Assembly (NCBI GenBank): GCA_017529925.1
Contig: JAFXMZ010000008.1
Coordinates: forward strand, 1 to 64,000
Direction of reading: 5' to 3'
DNA: 64,000 nt
Source of the DNA: Clostridiales bacterium
Lineage (GTDB): Bacteria; Bacillota; Clostridia; Saccharofermentanales; Saccharofermentanaceae
Shown: positions 61,589 to 64,000 of the stretch, piece after piece
Layout of the letters: the number at the start of each line of letters is the position of its first letter
Numbering within the stretch: the first letter of the stretch is position 1
Notes under the pieces: model-generated
The model's database searches: none
Seen by the model: the letters and a program-made list of their open reading frames with translations, nothing else
Told to the model about the DNA's origin: nothing
Program-made: the position numbers and the translations under genes

Positions 61589-63412
61589 TCAGCCCCCTGC
61601 GACTTCCTCAGCTGTGTAGTAATAGAGGAACTTGTCGACCTTATATCTCGAATACTGAGTATAGAGCTTGTTAGGATCTTCTGCGGAAGAAGGACCCGGA
61701 CAATAAGGAACAGCTGATGATCCTGCACCGGTATTACCAACTCCTGATGCCTTGATCCTTCCGTAGAACTTGAATCCACCGGAGTTCTGACCATCCATCT
61801 TGAACTCGGACTTGTTCGAGCTTCCACTGGGATTGTAGAGGGATACATATGCATCCATTACGAAAGGTCCCTTGGTCATCTTGATATTGTTATTACCATA
61901 ACCGTATATATTGCAGTTAGGAGTTACTGTACCGATTCCTGCAGGATATGAAGCACTTCCGTTGCCCTGAACATCAGACTCGGATCTGTCCGAAGTAGAA
62001 TAGATACCGCCGCAATGACCATACATTTCGGTCGTCTCGATATTAACTCCGGATGCGAGATAAATGCGGAGCTTGCCGGACTTCTGGTAGATCCTGAAAT
62101 CACCCCAGTTGATGGAACCCGTGATATAGAGTCTCGTGTCACCCTCAAAGACAGCATACTTGTTGCCGCCCAAAGATCCGCCGGAAAGCGTATAATTACC
62201 GCCTGAGTAAGTTCCTCCGAATGTAGCGGGATTGAGCTTATTAGTAGCAGGTACATCCGAAAGGTCGTCAGCTGCCGTAACACCGCCGAAGAGATTCTTC
62301 GTAAGGTCCGTATTCTGTGCCTGATCGAGCGTAGGGAATCCCTGCTCGATATATCCCTTATACTTCAGGAGATTCTGAGCAGCCTTCGCATTGTCATAAG
62401 CAGCTCCGGAAGAAGAACCATAAGATGCGATGGACTCGTTGATCTTGCTGGTGAGGTCCTTATTAGAACCGTTATTCCATGAAGTACCGGCAACACTCGA
62501 ACCTGTCGTACCCGTCAGTGTAAGGAGCGAACCCGGCTCTTTATTGAGATAGTGGTTGCTGAATGTCCTGTTGATGTAGATCTCATTCGTGCCTTCACAG
62601 AAATCATGCTTGGACTCGTAATTAACTACAGCCTGTGATCCGGAAGCTGCACCCGGATTGATGAAGTAAAGTCCCTTAGGGTTGAAGTTATTTCCTGAAG
62701 AGAAGTTAGCCTTGTTGTTTGTACCCCAGAGTACGACTGTAGCATCCTGCATGTTATTGGGAGCATCGGAGCTGTAGAAATCACCGGTAACGATTACTGT
62801 TCCGTAGTTAGCATCCGTACCACCGTTCGTCATCTTTCCGTCGCCTCTGATGAGGATCGTATTGTCGGGCTTGCCGGCACCGTTGGCGCCGATAACGAGT
62901 TCGCCGTAACCCATATCACCGTTTGTCTCGATCATGTTCTGGAAATCGAGGACATCGGGAGTAGGCTTGTCATACTTAAGTACTACGAGTACATGCTCTG
63001 TCTGCTCGTCGATCTCAGTAACGAACTCGAGAGTAACATATTCTTCTACGTCAGAATGAAGTCCTGCCTCGTCACCGGGACGGATCTTGACTGTTGTCTT
63101 ATTGCCTGCAACACCGCCCATACCGGGAGTAGATGTATCGACAAGTCCGACATTGGCTTTCTCACTTGCAAGTGCCTGAAGCTCGGCATCGGAGATATCA
63201 CCCATGTAGAGCGCCTGGTAGAAAGCCTCTGCTGCCGATGTAACGGTCAGTCTCGCCTGATTCTTCTCGGCACGGGTATAAAGTCTCTCACGCGTACCTG
63301 TCGTCAGCATCAGTGCGGCCGCGATCATGATCATGGCAATGCAGAATATGAAAAGGATGGTTACAAGGATAACACCCTGCTTATTGCCCTTTGTCTTAGT
63401 CATTCTGTTCAT
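61589..63412 (-). CDS. PilX-like large pilus-associated surface protein
   Basis: The 607-residue protein has a PilX_N-like start: basic leader, QGVILVTILFIFCIAMIMIA as a single membrane segment (13-37), then TSAAEAFYQAL. It lacks the GFTLVE cleavage site and Glu5. The long ectodomain (about 60-600) is Gly/Asn/Ser-rich with beta-helix-like repeats (ILIRGDGKMTNGGTDANYGT, VIVTGDFYSSDAPNN, LYITGSINWGDFRIYQKSG). It is probably an adhesin or tip component of the pilus. It is transcribed alone from a strong promoter carrying the same upstream element as the pilin genes. Confidence 0.8.
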   Translation of the reverse strand: MNRMTKTKGNKQGVILVTILFIFCIAMIMIAAALMLTTGTRERLYTRAEKNQARLTVTSAAEAFYQALYMGDISDAELQALASEKANVGLVDTSTPGMGGVAGNKTTVKIRPGDEAGLHSDVEEYVTLEFVTEIDEQTEHVLVVLKYDKPTPDVLDFQNMIETNGDMGYGELVIGANGAGKPDNTILIRGDGKMTNGGTDANYGTVIVTGDFYSSDAPNNMQDATVVLWGTNNKANFSSGNNFNPKGLYFINPGAASGSQAVVNYESKHDFCEGTNEIYINRTFSNHYLNKEPGSLLTLTGTTGSSVAGTSWNNGSNKDLTSKINESIASYGSSSGAAYDNAKAAQNLLKYKGYIEQGFPTLDQAQNTDLTKNLFGGVTAADDLSDVPATNKLNPATFGGTYSGGNYTLSGGSLGGNKYAVFEGDTRLYITGSINWGDFRIYQKSGKLRIYLASGVNIETTEMYGHCGGIYSTSDRSESDVQGNGSASYPAGIGTVTPNCNIYGYGNNNIKMTKGPFVMDAYVSLYNPSGSSNKSEFKMDGQNSGGFKFYGRIKASGVGNTGAGSSAVPYCPGPSSAEDPNKLYTQYSRYKVDKFLYYYTAEEVAGG

Positions 63413-63469
63413 AAGAATACCTTCCTTTTATGCAGAAAATACCATTAAAACCTAATTCAAGCTGATAAC

Positions 63470-63498
63470 ATTATACGGCATGATTAAATAGATTTCAA
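63470..63498 (-). promoter_or_regulatory. Promoter of the PilX-like gene
   Basis: TTGAAA (63493-63498) and TATAAT (63470-63475) with an exact 17-bp spacer on the minus strand. Confidence 0.75.
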
Positions 63499-63525
63499 CA
63501 AAAACTTTTGCTTTTTATCACAAAG

Positions 63526-63549
63526 TTTCAAAGTTTTCTTCACAATTCC
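63526..63549 (-). promoter_or_regulatory. Conserved pilus upstream element, copy C
   Basis: On the plus strand it ends in ttttcttcacaattcc and matches copy A at 20 of 24 positions. The cacaatt core lies 42 bases upstream of the -35. Confidence 0.55.
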
Positions 63550-63553
63550 GCCA

Positions 63554-64000
63554 CTATTCGTCACAATATGTCGGATTTTCTCCGGCTTCGGGTTTCTTCA
63601 CGGGAGCACCTCCCGGGCCGAACTCGTCAAACTCCTCTTTCTTGGATGCGACAAGAAAGTAGTCGTTCTGCGTCGCGAACCTTATTATCGATGACGAATA
63701 GTATTTACCTTCCCTGTTCTTCTTGGCTCTCGTCCTTATGAAGAATTCACCGTGCTCACTGCACTCGGCGAGCTCATATCTCGATTTCCTTATCCTGAAC
63801 GGAGCTATCCTTATTCCGAACTTCCTGCCGCATACCGGACATTTTGAAGTAAAGGCTTCGGCGACCCTGAACGCTGCGTCAGCATTCTCCTCGCTTCCCG
63901 CGACTGAAGAGAACTCCCTCTTGACGTCAGGATCCGCAGTGGAACTCGATATCGCTGCGAGCACTTCGGTAGGCCTGTTATGTTCAAAGATCTTCTCGAG
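63554..64000 (-). CDS. Partial CDS running off the right edge, zinc-ribbon-containing protein
   Basis: The frame is open from 64000 to the TAG at 63554 (148 residues seen). It has a helical region rich in Ala and Glu, then CPVCGRKFGIRIAPFRIRKS, and CSEHGEFF, together a possible four-ligand metal site. The end is a Gly/Pro/Glu tail. I do not recognise the family; the true start lies outside. Its 3' end carries another tcacaat sequence but in coding context. Confidence 0.65.
   Translation of the reverse strand, partial: LEKIFEHNRPTEVLAAISSSTADPDVKREFSSVAGSEENADAAFRVAEAFTSKCPVCGRKFGIRIAPFRIRKSRYELAECSEHGEFFIRTRAKKNREGKYYSSSIIRFATQNDYFLVASKKEEFDEFGPGGAPVKKPEAGENPTYCDE

Overview
The window looks like a chromosomal segment of a strictly anaerobic member of the Clostridia (Bacillota) with moderate GC content. 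The markers are a rubrerythrin, a desulfoferrodoxin, a Pta-AckA acetate pathway, HemZ, a type II (CoaW) pantothenate kinase, TmcAL, PcrA, a Gram-positive type IV pilus locus, strong AGGAGG ribosome binding sites and several TTG starts. A gut or rumen fermenter would fit, but nothing here fixes the genus. TGA is an ordinary stop codon in this genome. I see no rRNA, tRNA, CRISPR array or intact insertion sequence.

Layout. 1-5.3 kb (minus): an edge gene, a MerR regulator, an alanine/sodium symporter and a secreted GH3 beta-glucosidase. 5.4-21.6 kb (minus): carB, preceded by a nine-gene tightly spaced run in the order pcrA, dgt, a YfbR-like nucleotidase, a membrane-anchored cell-wall glycosidase, a cohesin/cadherin-like surface protein, gtrA, folC, a hypothetical membrane protein and thrC. 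21.7-25.6 kb: pta-ackA, a possible small gene and an orphan membrane-anchored protein. 25.7-29.2 kb: tmcAL and a YfcE-like phosphatase (plus), convergent with cysK and superoxide reductase (minus), with a small AT-rich gene inserted between the two groups. 29.3-36.1 kb: lipoproteins, a DUF4214/transglutaminase protein, ilvE, a YwaF-like membrane protein and a 52-bp palindromic tandem repeat array. 36.1-48.1 kb: rubrerythrin, membrane proteins, a GT-C/GT2/GT-C glycosylation cassette, hemZ and coaW. 48.1-63.4 kb: a complete type IV pilus system (pilB, T, C, M, N, O, four prepilins, a PilX-like protein and a divergent prepilin peptidase pilD). The pilD transcript continues into yebC, a P-loop/Asp23-like fusion, a DUF6062-like protein and a DsrE-like protein.

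Most notable observations. (1) carB has one in-frame TGA exactly where the first glycine of the conserved GGQTP motif should be. (2) A 52-bp-period array of palindromes with compensatory changes lies between convergent genes. (3) A small AT-rich gene resembling the L7/L12 C-terminal domain is bracketed by an 18/19-nt direct repeat of its insertion site. (4) A conserved 24-bp element sits upstream of three separate pilin-class promoters at near-whole-helical-turn distances. Functions were assigned by reading protein motifs; no database search was run.
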